Shown one piece after another: positions 18,777-27,045 of a stretch of 64,000 bases of DNA. The position numbers and the translations under genes were made by a program. The notes beneath the pieces were generated by a model. The model worked only from the letters and a program-made list of their open reading frames with translations. It was not told the DNA's origin and made no database searches. Position 1 is the first letter of the stretch. Each line of letters begins with the position of its first letter. This DNA comes from Bradyrhizobium sp. C9 (GTDB lineage: Bacteria > Pseudomonadota > Alphaproteobacteria > Rhizobiales > Xanthobacteraceae), in contig NZ_NWTG01000005.1 of NCBI RefSeq assembly GCF_002532045.1, positions 62,001 through 126,000 of the forward strand, given 5' to 3'.

Positions 18777-19991
18777 CTACGACTTCAACCAATTCAATGC
18801 GCCCTTCCCCGCGGCGACCCCCGTCGCGAACGACGCCTGCAACAGATAGCCACCGGTCGGTGCTTCCCAGTCGAGCATTTCGCCAGCGGCGAAAACGCCG
18901 GGCAAACGCCGCAACATGAAATGTTCGTCGAGTTCGTCGAACCTGATCCCGCCGGCGGTCGAGATCGCCCGATCGATCGGCGCGATGCCCGTGAGCTGCA
19001 CCGGAATCGCGTTGATCAGCTGCGCGAGCTCTGCCGGCGAGAACGATGCCAGTGGCCGGCCAGACGCAATCGCGGCCTCTTGCATGAGGCCGATGCCGAC
19101 AGCAGAGAGCTGCGCCGCCTTGCGCAGGAAATTTGCGAGCGACTGCTTGCCACGCGTCCCCGACAGGCGGGCGGTCAGCGCGGCGGCGTCGAGGTCCGGA
19201 CGCAGCGCGATTGTCAGCGTTGCCTGCCCGATATCCAGCACCGCCTCACGCAATTCCGCCGACAACGCGTAGATGGCGCCGCCTTCGATGCCCGCGCGGG
19301 TGACGACGGCCTCGCCGCGCACCGTGTGCGGACCAATCGTCAATGCGATGCCCTTCAGCGGCTGCCCTTCGAAGCGATCACGGAAGACATCCGACCACGC
19401 GACCGTGAAACCGGAATTGGCCGGCCGCATCGGTGCGACGGCGATGCCCTTCGCTGCGACGGTCACCGTCCACGTCCCGTCGGAGCCGAGCCGCGGCCAG
19501 CTCGCGCCGCCGAGCGCAAGCACCGACGCGTCGGCATTGACCACGCGCGGACCGTCCGGCGTTGCAAACAACAATCCGCCGCTGTCGTCCCACCCGATCC
19601 AGCGATGCCGGAACGCAAACGCAACACCCGCCGCATCGAGCCGCCGCAGCCAGGCACGCAGCAATGGCGATGCTTTGAACACTTTTGGAAACACGCGGCC
19701 GCTGGTTCCGACGAAGGTCGGCTGCCCCAACGCCGCGCTCCAGGCGCGCAGGGCGTCGGGCGGAAACGCGTGGACCGCGGCCGTCAGATGCGGCATCGCC
19801 TCGCGATAGCGCGCGAGGAAATCGGGCAGCGGCTCGCTGTGGGTGAGATTGAGCCCACCGCGCCCGGCCATCAGAAACTTGCGGCCGGCCGACGGCATCG
19901 CGTCGTAGACGGTGACCTGTGCGCCACCCGCCGCAAGGGTTTCCGCCGCGATCAGGCCGGCGGGACCGGCTCCGATGACGGCGACGCTCAT
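18777..19991 (-). CDS. BaiN/RdsA-like FAD-dependent flavoprotein (TIGR03862 type)
   Basis: A 404-residue flavoprotein. It opens with the dinucleotide-binding fingerprint VAVIGAGPAGLIAAETLAAG. Next comes the diagnostic AGRKFLMAGRGGLNLTHSE segment, then TSGRVFPKVFKASPLLRAWL, and near the C-terminus GGIRFDELDEHFMLRRLPG and GEMLDWEAPTGGYLLQASFATG, the second FAD-binding element. These are typical of the HI0933/BaiN group, whose members reduce C=C bonds or have unassigned substrates. It starts 2 bp after the SDR stop codon, so it forms a two-gene operon with it. Confidence 0.9.
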   Translation of the reverse strand: MSVAVIGAGPAGLIAAETLAAGGAQVTVYDAMPSAGRKFLMAGRGGLNLTHSEPLPDFLARYREAMPHLTAAVHAFPPDALRAWSAALGQPTFVGTSGRVFPKVFKASPLLRAWLRRLDAAGVAFAFRHRWIGWDDSGGLLFATPDGPRVVNADASVLALGGASWPRLGSDGTWTVTVAAKGIAVAPMRPANSGFTVAWSDVFRDRFEGQPLKGIALTIGPHTVRGEAVVTRAGIEGGAIYALSAELREAVLDIGQATLTIALRPDLDAAALTARLSGTRGKQSLANFLRKAAQLSAVGIGLMQEAAIASGRPLASFSPAELAQLINAIPVQLTGIAPIDRAISTAGGIRFDELDEHFMLRRLPGVFAAGEMLDWEAPTGGYLLQASFATGVAAGKGALNWLKS

Positions 19992-19993
19992 GC

Positions 19994-20911
19994 TCAGAGC
20001 TTGATCCCGGCCCGCGCGGCGGCCTGGGCGACATACTTCTGCGTCTGCTCGAACGCACCCTGCAGCGCCTTCGCGGTCGACATGTCGCTGATCGCGTTGA
20101 AGTGCGCGGCGACGCCGTCGGGCGTCCATTCGGATTGCGGCAGGTTGACGCCTTCGGTCTCCAGCACGCGGATCACGGCGAACGAACCGGCACCGGCGCC
20201 CATGATGGTGCGGGTCGGCGCGTCCTCCGAGAGCAGGAACTCGACTGCCGGCGTGATCGCCTCCGGCTTCATCAACTCCAGCGCCTGCGGCGGCAGCAGT
20301 TCCTCGGTCATGCGGGTCGCAGCCGTCGGCGAGATGGTGTTGACCTTGATGTTGTTCTTGCGACCCTCTTCGGCGAGCACATTCATCAGGCCGACCATGC
20401 CGGCCTTCGCCGCGCCGTAATTGGCCTGGCCGAAATTGCCGAACAGGCCCGACGACGAGGTCGTCAGCACGATGCGGCCATAGTTCCGTTCGCGCATGCC
20501 GGCCCACACCGCCTTGCAGCAGTAGAAGGTGCCGGTGAGATGCACGTCGAGCACCTTGGCCCAGTCGGCAACCTCGAGCTTGGTGAACGACTTGTCGCGC
20601 AGGATCCCGGCATTGGCGCAGAGCAGATCGACGCTGCCCCACTCCTTGGTGGCGCGCTCGACCATTGCGGTGACCTGCTCGAAGTTCGAGACATCGGCGC
20701 CGTCGGCCATCGCGGTGCCGCCGGCCTTGCGGATCTCCTCGACCACGGTTTCGGCGGGCGACAGCGAGCCGCCGGTGCCGTCGCGCGCGCCACCGAAATC
20801 GTTGACCACGACCTTGGCGCCGCGGCTGGCGAGCCCCAGCGCGTGCGCCCGCCCAAGACCATTGCCCGCGCCAGTGACGATAGCGACGCGTCCGTCAAAC
20901 CTGATTGCCAT
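19994..20911 (-). CDS. Short-chain dehydrogenase, 17-beta-HSD4 / 3-hydroxyacyl-CoA type
   Basis: A 305-residue SDR starting at 20911 (MAIRFDGRVAIVTGAG). The cofactor motif is VTGAGNGLGRAHALGLASRG. The NDFGGARDGTGGS insertion is typical of the dehydrogenase domain of peroxisomal multifunctional enzyme 2 and its bacterial homologues. The active site is S (TTSSSGLFG) with NYGAAKAG (YxxxK). The probable reaction is NAD-dependent oxidation of (3R)-hydroxyacyl-CoA or a related alcohol. It is the first gene of an operon with the FAD flavoprotein. Confidence 0.9.
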   Translation of the reverse strand: MAIRFDGRVAIVTGAGNGLGRAHALGLASRGAKVVVNDFGGARDGTGGSLSPAETVVEEIRKAGGTAMADGADVSNFEQVTAMVERATKEWGSVDLLCANAGILRDKSFTKLEVADWAKVLDVHLTGTFYCCKAVWAGMRERNYGRIVLTTSSSGLFGNFGQANYGAAKAGMVGLMNVLAEEGRKNNIKVNTISPTAATRMTEELLPPQALELMKPEAITPAVEFLLSEDAPTRTIMGAGAGSFAVIRVLETEGVNLPQSEWTPDGVAAHFNAISDMSTAKALQGAFEQTQKYVAQAAARAGIKL

Positions 20912-20934
20912 GCCGTTATTCCTGCTCTGACTTC

Positions 20935-21075
20935 CCTTCTCCCCTTGTGGGAGAAGGTGGCGCGAAGCGCCGGATGAGGGGTTCTCTCCACGGATGAGCA
21001 CGCGGAGAGAGACCCCTCACCCGGCTCCATCTCGCTCCGCTCGATTGCGCCACCTCTCCCACAAGGGGAGAGGGT
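20935..21075. repeat. Long composite inverted repeat upstream of the SDR gene
   Basis: Outer arms CCCTTCTCCCCTTGTGGGAG / CTCCCACAAGGGGAGAGGG, then inner arms GGTGGCGC / GCGCCACC, GATGAGGGGT / ACCCCTCACCC and CTCTCC / GGAGAG. The nested pattern matches the 7948-8090 element. It lies between the SDR start codon and a small gene upstream. Confidence 0.7.
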
Positions 21076-21125
21076 GAGTGCCCGAGCGGCATGAAAAGGT
21101 TGGCGACTTTTGAGCAGCGATGGAT

Positions 21126-21144
21126 GGCCGGGTCAAGCCCGGCC
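21126..21144. repeat. Small REP-like hairpin (GGCCGGG-TCAAG-CCCGGCC)
   Basis: Perfect 7-bp arms with a TCAAG loop, about 40 bp downstream of the stop codon of the small exported-peptide gene. The same loop class appears in the 42268-42358 repeat. Confidence 0.55.
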
Positions 21145-21185
21145 GAGACCCAAGAAGGCCAGAACGAAGACGGCCACCGGGCGCG

Positions 21186-21332
21186 CTAGACGGATGGCGT
21201 CATCGATCCGCAGGGTTTCAGGCTTTTGAGCAGGTGCCCGCTCCAGCACTCATGATGCTCCTGGGCGTAGCTCATCGAGCCAATCAGAATCAAACCGACC
21301 ACGACAAGTCCGGCGACGATGTTCTGCACCAT
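21186..21332 (-). CDS. Small exported or membrane protein, 48 residues
   Basis: This short frame starts at an ATG at 21332 with GGAG eight bases upstream. A hydrophobic N-terminus (VQNIVAGLVVVGLILIGSMS) ends in SYAQE, a good signal-peptidase-like boundary. The remainder is short and contains HHECWSGHLLKSLKPCG with two cysteines 16 residues apart. No family is recognised. The combination of ribosome binding site, signal-like helix and paired cysteines supports a real small periplasmic protein. It is flanked by palindromic repeats on both sides, so it is probably transcribed from its own promoter. Confidence 0.55.
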   Translation of the reverse strand: MVQNIVAGLVVVGLILIGSMSYAQEHHECWSGHLLKSLKPCGSMTPSV

Positions 21333-21457
21333 GGCTGCCACTCCGGGGACCGCACCGCCTCAACGGAGGCATGATGGACACCAGGGATCAAAGCCGTCAA
21401 TGCGCTATGTGGATCAGGCGAGTAACTCACCGCCTCTGAAGGCAGGTTGCGGCGGGC

Positions 21458-21495
21458 TAGCTCCACCTCTCCCGCTTGCGGGAAAAGTGGAGCTA
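21458..21495. repeat. Hairpin after the MaoC gene
   Basis: TAGCTCCAC (21458-21466) pairs perfectly with GTGGAGCTA (21487-21495), and CCCGC/GCGGG forms an inner stem. It begins 12 nt after the stop codon of the MaoC gene on the minus strand. No T-run follows, so it is more probably a REP-like element than a Rho-independent terminator. Confidence 0.55.
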
Positions 21496-21507
21496 CTCAA
21501 CCATCCC

Positions 21508-21987
21508 TCAGCTGAAATAGATCAGGCCGAGCCAGTCGGCGACCAGCGCGGGCTTCTCTTCGCCCTCGATCTCGACCGTGACGTTGGTGCGCGACAGCAG
21601 TTCCTTCGGCTTGCGCAGCGTGGCTTCGGCCAGCACGAAGCGGCCGCGAACGCGCCTGCCCGAGCGCACCGGCGAAATGAAGCGCAGCTTGTCGAAGCCG
21701 TAATTGACGCCCATCGCGGTGCCCTCGAGCACCGGCATCACCTCGTAGGACATGATCGACAGCAGCGACATCGTGAGGAAGCCATGGGCGATCGTGGTGC
21801 CGAAGGCGGTCTCCTTCTTCGCGCGCTCGGGATCGACATGGATGAACTGGTGATCCTCGATCACGTCGGCATAGGTGTCGATGCGGCCCTGATCGAGCAG
21901 GTGCCATGAGGACACGCCGATCTCCTTGCCGACCATGCCCTGGTAGGTCTCCAGCGACACCGGCGGCTTCTTCCAGACTTCGTTCAT
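21508..21987 (-). CDS. MaoC family dehydratase (R-specific enoyl-CoA hydratase-like)
   Basis: A 159-residue single hotdog protein. The catalytic hydratase motif is visible: DVIEDHQFIHVDPERAKK (D-x4-H with the flanking N/D and H) near residues 42-58, then GTTIAHGFLTMSLLS with the conserved AHG. This is the PhaJ/NodN-like class, which hydrates trans-2-enoyl-CoA to (R)-3-hydroxyacyl-CoA. It follows the acyl-CoA synthetase gene by 12 bp and is likely co-transcribed. The pair would activate an acid and hydrate the enoyl-CoA produced from it. Substrate chain length is unknown. Confidence 0.92.
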   Translation of the reverse strand: MNEVWKKPPVSLETYQGMVGKEIGVSSWHLLDQGRIDTYADVIEDHQFIHVDPERAKKETAFGTTIAHGFLTMSLLSIMSYEVMPVLEGTAMGVNYGFDKLRFISPVRSGRRVRGRFVLAEATLRKPKELLSRTNVTVEIEGEEKPALVADWLGLIYFS

Positions 21988-21999
21988 TGCTAATCTCCG

Positions 22000-23724
22000 C
22001 TAACCGGAGGTCCGCACCTTCTGCAGCTCCGGAAATTCTTCCTCGCGGAACTCGGCTCCGCGCAACGCATCGCTTCTGACATCGTCATGTTCGAGCCGGC
22101 GCAACTGTACCCGACGAATCTTTCCAGAAATCGTCTTGGGCAGCTCGGTGACCAGCTCGATCTTGCGGATGCGTTTAAACGGTGCGAGCCGCGTGTGCAA
22201 ATGCTTGAAGATCGACAGCGCCGTCTCCGGGCTGCGCTCGACACCGGAGACCAGCAGCACATAGGCCTTGGGGACCGCCAGCCGGATCGGGTCCGGGCTC
22301 GGCACCACGGCAGCTTCCGCCACCGCGTCGTGCTCGAGCAGCACGCTCTCCAGCTCGAACGGCGAGATGCGGTAGTCGGAGGATTTGAACACGTCGTCGG
22401 TGCGGCCGACGAAGGTCAGATAGCCCTCGTCGTCGGTGAACACGACGTCGCCGCTGCGATAGATCTCGCCGTCGGTGCCGATCAGCCTGCCGTCGTCGCC
22501 CTGATAGCCCTGCATCAGGCCCGCCGGCCGGTCCGCGCCGAGCAGCAAGGTCACCTCGCCCTCCTTCGCGGCATGGCCGTCATTGTCGGTGACCTGCACG
22601 CGATAGCCCGGCAGCGGCCGGCCCATCGAGCCGACCTTCACCTTCTGCCCCGGCGAGTTGCCGGCCAGCGCCGTGGTCTCGGTCTGGCCGTAGCCGTCGC
22701 GGATGGTCAGCCCCCAGGCCGATTTGACCTGGTCGATGATCTCAGGATTGAGCGGCTCGCCGGCGCCGCAGACCTCGCGCAGGCTCACCTTGAAGTCCGA
22801 CAGTTGCTCCTGGATGAACATCCGCCACACCGTCGGCGGCGCGCACAGCGTGGTGACGCCGCAGCGGCCGATGATCGAGAGCAGTCCTTTCGCCTCGAAG
22901 CGCGGCTGGTTGGCGATGAAGATCGTCGCACCGGCATTCCACGGCGCGAAGAAGCAGCTCCAGGCATGCTTGGCCCAGCCGGGCGACGAAATGTTGAGAT
23001 GGATGTCGCCGGGCTGCAGGCCGATCCAGTACATGGTCGAGAGATGGCCGACCGGGTAGCTGCGCTGGCTGTGCCGCACCAGCTTCGGCTTTGCCGTGGT
23101 GCCCGAGGTGAAATACAGGAGCATCGGATCGTCGGCCTTGGTCGGGCCGTCGGGCGTGAAGGCGTCCGAAGCCTTGGCCGCCTCCTCGAACGGCAGCCAG
23201 CCCTCGTGGGCCTGCGTTGCGCCGACCACGATGCGCACCAGCTTTTCGCCGCCGAGGCCTGCGAACTTCGCGACCTGATCCTGCGTCGCGACGACTGCCT
23301 TGGCCTTGCCGCGATCGAGCCGGTCGCGCAATTCATCCGCGGTCAACAGCGTGGTCGCGGGGATCACGACCACGCCGAGCTTCATCGCCGCCAGCATGGT
23401 CTCCCACAGCGGCACGACGTTGCCGAGCAGCAGCAACAGATGATCGCCGCGCTTCAGCCCCTGCCCGCGCAGGAAGTTCGCGACCTGGTTGGAACGGCGC
23501 GACAGCTCGGCGAACGACAGCTTGGTCTCATTGCCGCTGGCGGCATCGACAATCCACAGCGCCGGCCGACCGCGGCTGTCGGCATTGCGCGCGAGCTCGG
23601 CGTCGAACCAGTCCAGCGCCCAGTTGAACGGCACGGGATCCGGCCAGCGAAATCCCTGCACCGCCGTGTCGTAGTCAGTGCGGTGCTTGAGCAGGAAGGC
23701 ACGCGCGTCCTGAAATGTGGTCAT
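22000..23724 (-). CDS. AMP-dependent acyl-CoA synthetase (medium-chain ACSM-like)
   Basis: A 574-residue ANL-superfamily ligase making acyl-CoA from acid, ATP and CoA. The start at 23724 (MTTFQDARAF) has GGAGAAG upstream. Motifs: the P-loop-like LYFTSGTTAKPKLV (about 205-218), DGYGQTETT (A5), YRSGDVVFTDDEG (A7), GRTDDVFKSSDYRISP (A8, hinge) and PKTISGKIRRVQLR with the catalytic lysine (A10). The N-terminal FNWALDWFDAEL segment resembles medium-chain (ACSM) synthetases. It is the first gene before the MaoC hydratase and stands upstream of the valine operon, separated from it by a palindromic repeat. Confidence 0.93.
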   Translation of the reverse strand: MTTFQDARAFLLKHRTDYDTAVQGFRWPDPVPFNWALDWFDAELARNADSRGRPALWIVDAASGNETKLSFAELSRRSNQVANFLRGQGLKRGDHLLLLLGNVVPLWETMLAAMKLGVVVIPATTLLTADELRDRLDRGKAKAVVATQDQVAKFAGLGGEKLVRIVVGATQAHEGWLPFEEAAKASDAFTPDGPTKADDPMLLYFTSGTTAKPKLVRHSQRSYPVGHLSTMYWIGLQPGDIHLNISSPGWAKHAWSCFFAPWNAGATIFIANQPRFEAKGLLSIIGRCGVTTLCAPPTVWRMFIQEQLSDFKVSLREVCGAGEPLNPEIIDQVKSAWGLTIRDGYGQTETTALAGNSPGQKVKVGSMGRPLPGYRVQVTDNDGHAAKEGEVTLLLGADRPAGLMQGYQGDDGRLIGTDGEIYRSGDVVFTDDEGYLTFVGRTDDVFKSSDYRISPFELESVLLEHDAVAEAAVVPSPDPIRLAVPKAYVLLVSGVERSPETALSIFKHLHTRLAPFKRIRKIELVTELPKTISGKIRRVQLRRLEHDDVRSDALRGAEFREEEFPELQKVRTSG

Positions 23725-23747
23725 CCGGCTTCTCCACATCCGCTATC

Positions 23748-23878
23748 GTCATCCTGAGGAGCCGCGCTTCTTGCGCGGCGTCTCGAAGGATGGCCACGGG
23801 CACCGCGCTAAGCATCCTTCGAGGCTCGCTGGCGCTCGCGCCTCCAGCGACAACGCTGCGCGTTGCGCGGGGATGACG
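23748..23878. repeat. Composite palindromic repeat between mmsB and the acyl-CoA synthetase
   Basis: Contains the hairpin GCCGCGC-TTCTT-GCGCGGC at 23761-23779 and the arms TCGAAGGATG / CATCCTTCGA. It is bounded by GTCATCC at the left and GGATGAC at the right. It shares its central words with the repeat at 7145-7220. It fills the gap downstream of the valine operon. Confidence 0.6.
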
Positions 23879-23885
23879 CAATAGA

Positions 23886-24773
23886 TCACTTCCCAGCGAG
23901 GCTCCGAACGTGCTGGATAATTCCGGAAAAGTCGACCCCGCCATGGCCCGACGCGTCAAAGGTCTTATAGAGCTCCTGCGCATGCTTGCCGAGCGGCGTC
24001 ACCGCGCCGGCGGCAGTGGCGGCGTCCTGCGCTAGCGTCAGGTCCTTCACCATCAGGTTGGAGGCGAAACCGGGCTTGTAGTCGTTGTTGGCCGGCGAGG
24101 TCGGCACCGGGCCTGGAACCGGGCAATAGGTCGTGAGCGACCAGCACTGCCCCGACGAGGTCGAGGCGACGTCGAACAGCGCCTGATGCGACAGGCCGAG
24201 CTTTTCGGCCAGCACGAAGGCCTCGCCGACCGCGATCATGGAAATGCCAAGGATCATGTTGTTGCAGATCTTGGCCGCCTGCCCTGCGCCGCCGGCGCCA
24301 CAATGCACGATCTTCTTGCCCATATTGGCCAGCATCGGCTGCGCCGCCGCGAACGCCTTCGCCTCACCGCCGCACATGAAGGTCAGCGTCGCGCCCTTGG
24401 CGCCGCCGGTGCCGCCGGAAACCGGCGCATCGACCGAGGCCATGCCGTGCTTGGCGGCGAGCGCGTGGGCCTGCTTGGCGCTTTCGACGTCGATGGTCGA
24501 GCAGTCGATGATCAGCGCGCCCTTGGCCATCGCCGGGAGCACCTCGTTCCAGACGCCGAGCACATGCTTGCCGGCCGGCAACATGGTGATCACGACATCG
24601 GCGCCCTTCACCGCGCCAACGCCGCTCTCGGCGATCGCGGCACCGTCACTCCTGGCCTGATCGCGGGACGCTGCGACCAGATCGAACGCGGTCACCTTGT
24701 GGCCGGCCTTGACCAGATTGGCCGCCATCGGCCCACCCATATTGCCGAGCCCGATGAATGCGACGTTTGCCAT
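23886..24773 (-). CDS. mmsB: 3-hydroxyisobutyrate dehydrogenase
   Basis: A 295-residue beta-hydroxyacid dehydrogenase oxidising 3-hydroxyisobutyrate to methylmalonate semialdehyde with NAD in valine catabolism. Visible are the Rossmann motif FIGLGNMGGPMAANLVKAGH, the substrate-binding DAPVSGGTGGAKGATLTFM, and the catalytic lysine in GQAAKICNNMILG. The C-terminal half has KDLTLAQDAA. It is the last gene of the four-gene valine operon, 25 bp after the hydrolase gene. Position and motifs make the assignment secure within the valine pathway. Confidence 0.95.
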   Translation of the reverse strand: MANVAFIGLGNMGGPMAANLVKAGHKVTAFDLVAASRDQARSDGAAIAESGVGAVKGADVVITMLPAGKHVLGVWNEVLPAMAKGALIIDCSTIDVESAKQAHALAAKHGMASVDAPVSGGTGGAKGATLTFMCGGEAKAFAAAQPMLANMGKKIVHCGAGGAGQAAKICNNMILGISMIAVGEAFVLAEKLGLSHQALFDVASTSSGQCWSLTTYCPVPGPVPTSPANNDYKPGFASNLMVKDLTLAQDAATAAGAVTPLGKHAQELYKTFDASGHGGVDFSGIIQHVRSLAGK

Positions 24774-24798
24774 GGGAAGTCCTCCGCTTACGACGTTT

Positions 24799-25881
24799 CT
24801 ATTTGCTGTCAGGAAATTTCAGTTCGTCTGCGCCGATCTCGGCGAAGTAAGGCGCCAGCATCTCCGCCGTCACGTCCTCGATATTGGGCGGCGACCATTT
24901 CGGATTGCGGTCCTTGTCGATCACGGCGGCGCGCACGCCCTCGCGGAAATCGTCGCTGGCAAACACTTCGAGCGCCGCGCGATATTCACGCACCAAGCAC
25001 TCTTCCAGCGTCTCGGTCGCCCGCGCCAGCCGCAGCAGCTTCAGCGTCACCACCATGCCGCGCGGCGACTTTTCGCCGAGCGTTTTCAGCGTGGTCTGCG
25101 CCAGCTCCGATCCGTCAGACTCTAGCGCGGCGACGATGTCCTCCATCCGTCCGCGCGCAAACCAGCCGTCGATCCTGGCCTGCATCGCTGCGACGGGACC
25201 CGACGTCTCACCGGTGGCAAAGCCCCGGATCAGGTTGTCGATCGCGGCCGAGTTGGTGCCCGGCGCAACCTTGGCCAGCGCCTCCCGCAGCGCCGGAAGC
25301 TTCGCGCTCGGCACCACCGCATCGGCAAATTTGGCGTAGATCGCATCCGGACCGTTCATCGTGGTGCCGGTGAGACCGAAGTAGGTGCCAATCTCGCCGG
25401 GCGAACGCGACAGCAGATAGGTGCCGCCGACGTCGGGGAAGAAGCCGAGCCCGACTTCGGGCATCGCGAGCTTGGTCTTCTCGGTCACGACGCGGTGGCG
25501 GCCGTGCGCCGACAGGCCGACGCCGCCGCCCATCACGAGGCCGTCCATGAACGCAACGTAGGGCTTTGGATACTTCGCAATCCGCGCATTCATGATGTAT
25601 TCCTGGCGCCAGAAGACCTTGCCGAGGTCTCCCTTCGCCTTCGAGCTCTCCCAGAGCCCGCGGATATCGCCACCTGCGCACAGCCCGCGCTCGCCGGCGC
25701 CTTCGAGCAGCACGACCGCGACATCGGGATCGGTCTCAAAGCGATCCAACGCGGCGTCGATGCCCTCAGACATTTCCAACGTCATGGCGTTGATCGCCTT
25801 CGGCCGGTTGAGCCGGATCACACCAAGGCTGCCTTCCCGGCGGACGATAAGATCGCCCTCTGCCGCAGCCGCATCATTCAT
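24799..25881 (-). CDS. 3-hydroxyisobutyryl-CoA hydrolase
   Basis: A 360-residue crotonase-fold thioesterase releasing free 3-hydroxyisobutyrate from its CoA ester. The oxyanion and active-site region is GERGLCAGGDIRGLWESS near residues 62-80, followed by DGLVMGGGVGLSAHGRHRVV and TKLAMPEVGLGFFPDVG with the catalytic acidic residues. The length (about 360, not the 260 of enoyl-CoA hydratases) and the C-terminal SPRGMVVTLKLLR segment are those of HIBCH. Its start overlaps the stop of the acyl-CoA dehydrogenase gene by 4 bp (ATGA), indicating translational coupling. Confidence 0.95.
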   Translation of the reverse strand: MNDAAAAEGDLIVRREGSLGVIRLNRPKAINAMTLEMSEGIDAALDRFETDPDVAVVLLEGAGERGLCAGGDIRGLWESSKAKGDLGKVFWRQEYIMNARIAKYPKPYVAFMDGLVMGGGVGLSAHGRHRVVTEKTKLAMPEVGLGFFPDVGGTYLLSRSPGEIGTYFGLTGTTMNGPDAIYAKFADAVVPSAKLPALREALAKVAPGTNSAAIDNLIRGFATGETSGPVAAMQARIDGWFARGRMEDIVAALESDGSELAQTTLKTLGEKSPRGMVVTLKLLRLARATETLEECLVREYRAALEVFASDDFREGVRAAVIDKDRNPKWSPPNIEDVTAEMLAPYFAEIGADELKFPDSK

Positions 25882-27026
25882 CGCGCGCCCTCGATCAACT
25901 TGCGCGACACGATCAGCCGCATGATTTCATTGGTGCCTTCGAGGATCTGGTGCACGCGCAGATCGCGCACGATCTTCTCGACGCCGTATTCGCTGAGATA
26001 GCCGTAGCCGCCATGCAGCTGCAGCGCCTGGTTGGCGACCTCGAAGCCGACATCGGTGCCGAAGCGTTTTGCCATCGCGCACAGCATGGAGGCATCAGGA
26101 TCCTTGCGGTCGAGCGCGGCCGCTGCACGCCACAGGAAGGTGCGTGCAGCCTCAAGCTCAGTCGCCATGTCGGCGATCTTGAATTGCAGCGCCTGGAATT
26201 CGTCGAGACGTTTGCCGAAGGCCTTGCGGTCCTTCATGTAGGCCAGCGCCTTGTCGAGCGCGGTCTGCGCGCCGCCGAGCGAGCACGCTGCGATGTTGAG
26301 ACGGCCGCCGTCGAGGCCGGCCATCGCGATCTTGAAGCCGATGCCCTCCTCGCCGAGCCGGTTTTCGACCGGCACGCGCGCATTCTCGAACACCACGGCG
26401 CGGGTCGGCTGTGCGTTCCAGCCCATCTTGCGCTCGTTGGCGCCGAACGACACGCCCGGCGTCTTGCCGTCGATCACGATCGTCGAGACGCCGCCGGGGC
26501 CATCGCCGCCGGTGCGCACCATCGCGACCAGAAGGTCAGTGCTTCCGGCGCCGGAGATGAACTGCTTCTGTCCGTTGAGCACGTAATGATCGCCGTCGCG
26601 CACCGCGCGGGTGCGCAGCGCCGCGGCATCGGAGCCGGCGCCCGGCTCGGTCAGGCAGTAGCTCGCGATCAGCTCCATGGTGCAGAGCTTCGGCAGCCAT
26701 CGGTGGCGCTGGGTGTCGTTGCCATAGGCATCGATCATCCAGGACGCCATGTTGTGGATCGAGATGAAGGCCGACGTGGTCGGACAGCCCGTCGCCAGCG
26801 CCTCGAAGATCAGCGCCGCGTCGAAGCGCGTCATCGCCGAGCCGCCAACATCGTCCTTGATGTAGATGCCGCCGATGCCGAGGCCTGCTGCCTCGCGCAT
26901 CACGTCCACCGGAAAGTGCTTCTTCTCGTCCCATTCGAGCGCGTGCGGCGCGATCTTCTCCGCCGCAAACGCCCGCGCCATGTCGCGAACCGCGATCTGG
27001 TCCTCGTTGAGAGCGAACTGCATCAT
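25878..27026 (-). CDS. Acyl-CoA dehydrogenase, probably isobutyryl-CoA dehydrogenase
   Basis: A 382-residue flavoprotein oxidising a short branched acyl-CoA to its 2-enoyl-CoA. Family signatures are YCLTEPGAGSDAAALRTRA (FAD and substrate loop), the domain EFQALQFKIADMATELEAAR, and QALQLHGGYGYLSEYGVEK. The catalytic glutamate is expected in HQILEGTNEIMRLIVSR near residue 367. The operon context (mmsA upstream, hydrolase and mmsB downstream) points to isobutyryl-CoA as substrate, giving methacrylyl-CoA. Two ATG codons are adjacent at 27026 and 27023; either could start translation. Confidence 0.92.
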   Translation of the reverse strand: MMQFALNEDQIAVRDMARAFAAEKIAPHALEWDEKKHFPVDVMREAAGLGIGGIYIKDDVGGSAMTRFDAALIFEALATGCPTTSAFISIHNMASWMIDAYGNDTQRHRWLPKLCTMELIASYCLTEPGAGSDAAALRTRAVRDGDHYVLNGQKQFISGAGSTDLLVAMVRTGGDGPGGVSTIVIDGKTPGVSFGANERKMGWNAQPTRAVVFENARVPVENRLGEEGIGFKIAMAGLDGGRLNIAACSLGGAQTALDKALAYMKDRKAFGKRLDEFQALQFKIADMATELEAARTFLWRAAAALDRKDPDASMLCAMAKRFGTDVGFEVANQALQLHGGYGYLSEYGVEKIVRDLRVHQILEGTNEIMRLIVSRKLIEGAR

Positions 27027-27045
27027 TGCCTCGCCCTGAACGGAC

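Noticed and set aside
22087..23757. A 556-codon + strand frame opposite the acyl-CoA synthetase
   Set aside because: The minus-strand gene has all ANL motifs; the + strand frame has none and lacks a ribosome binding site.
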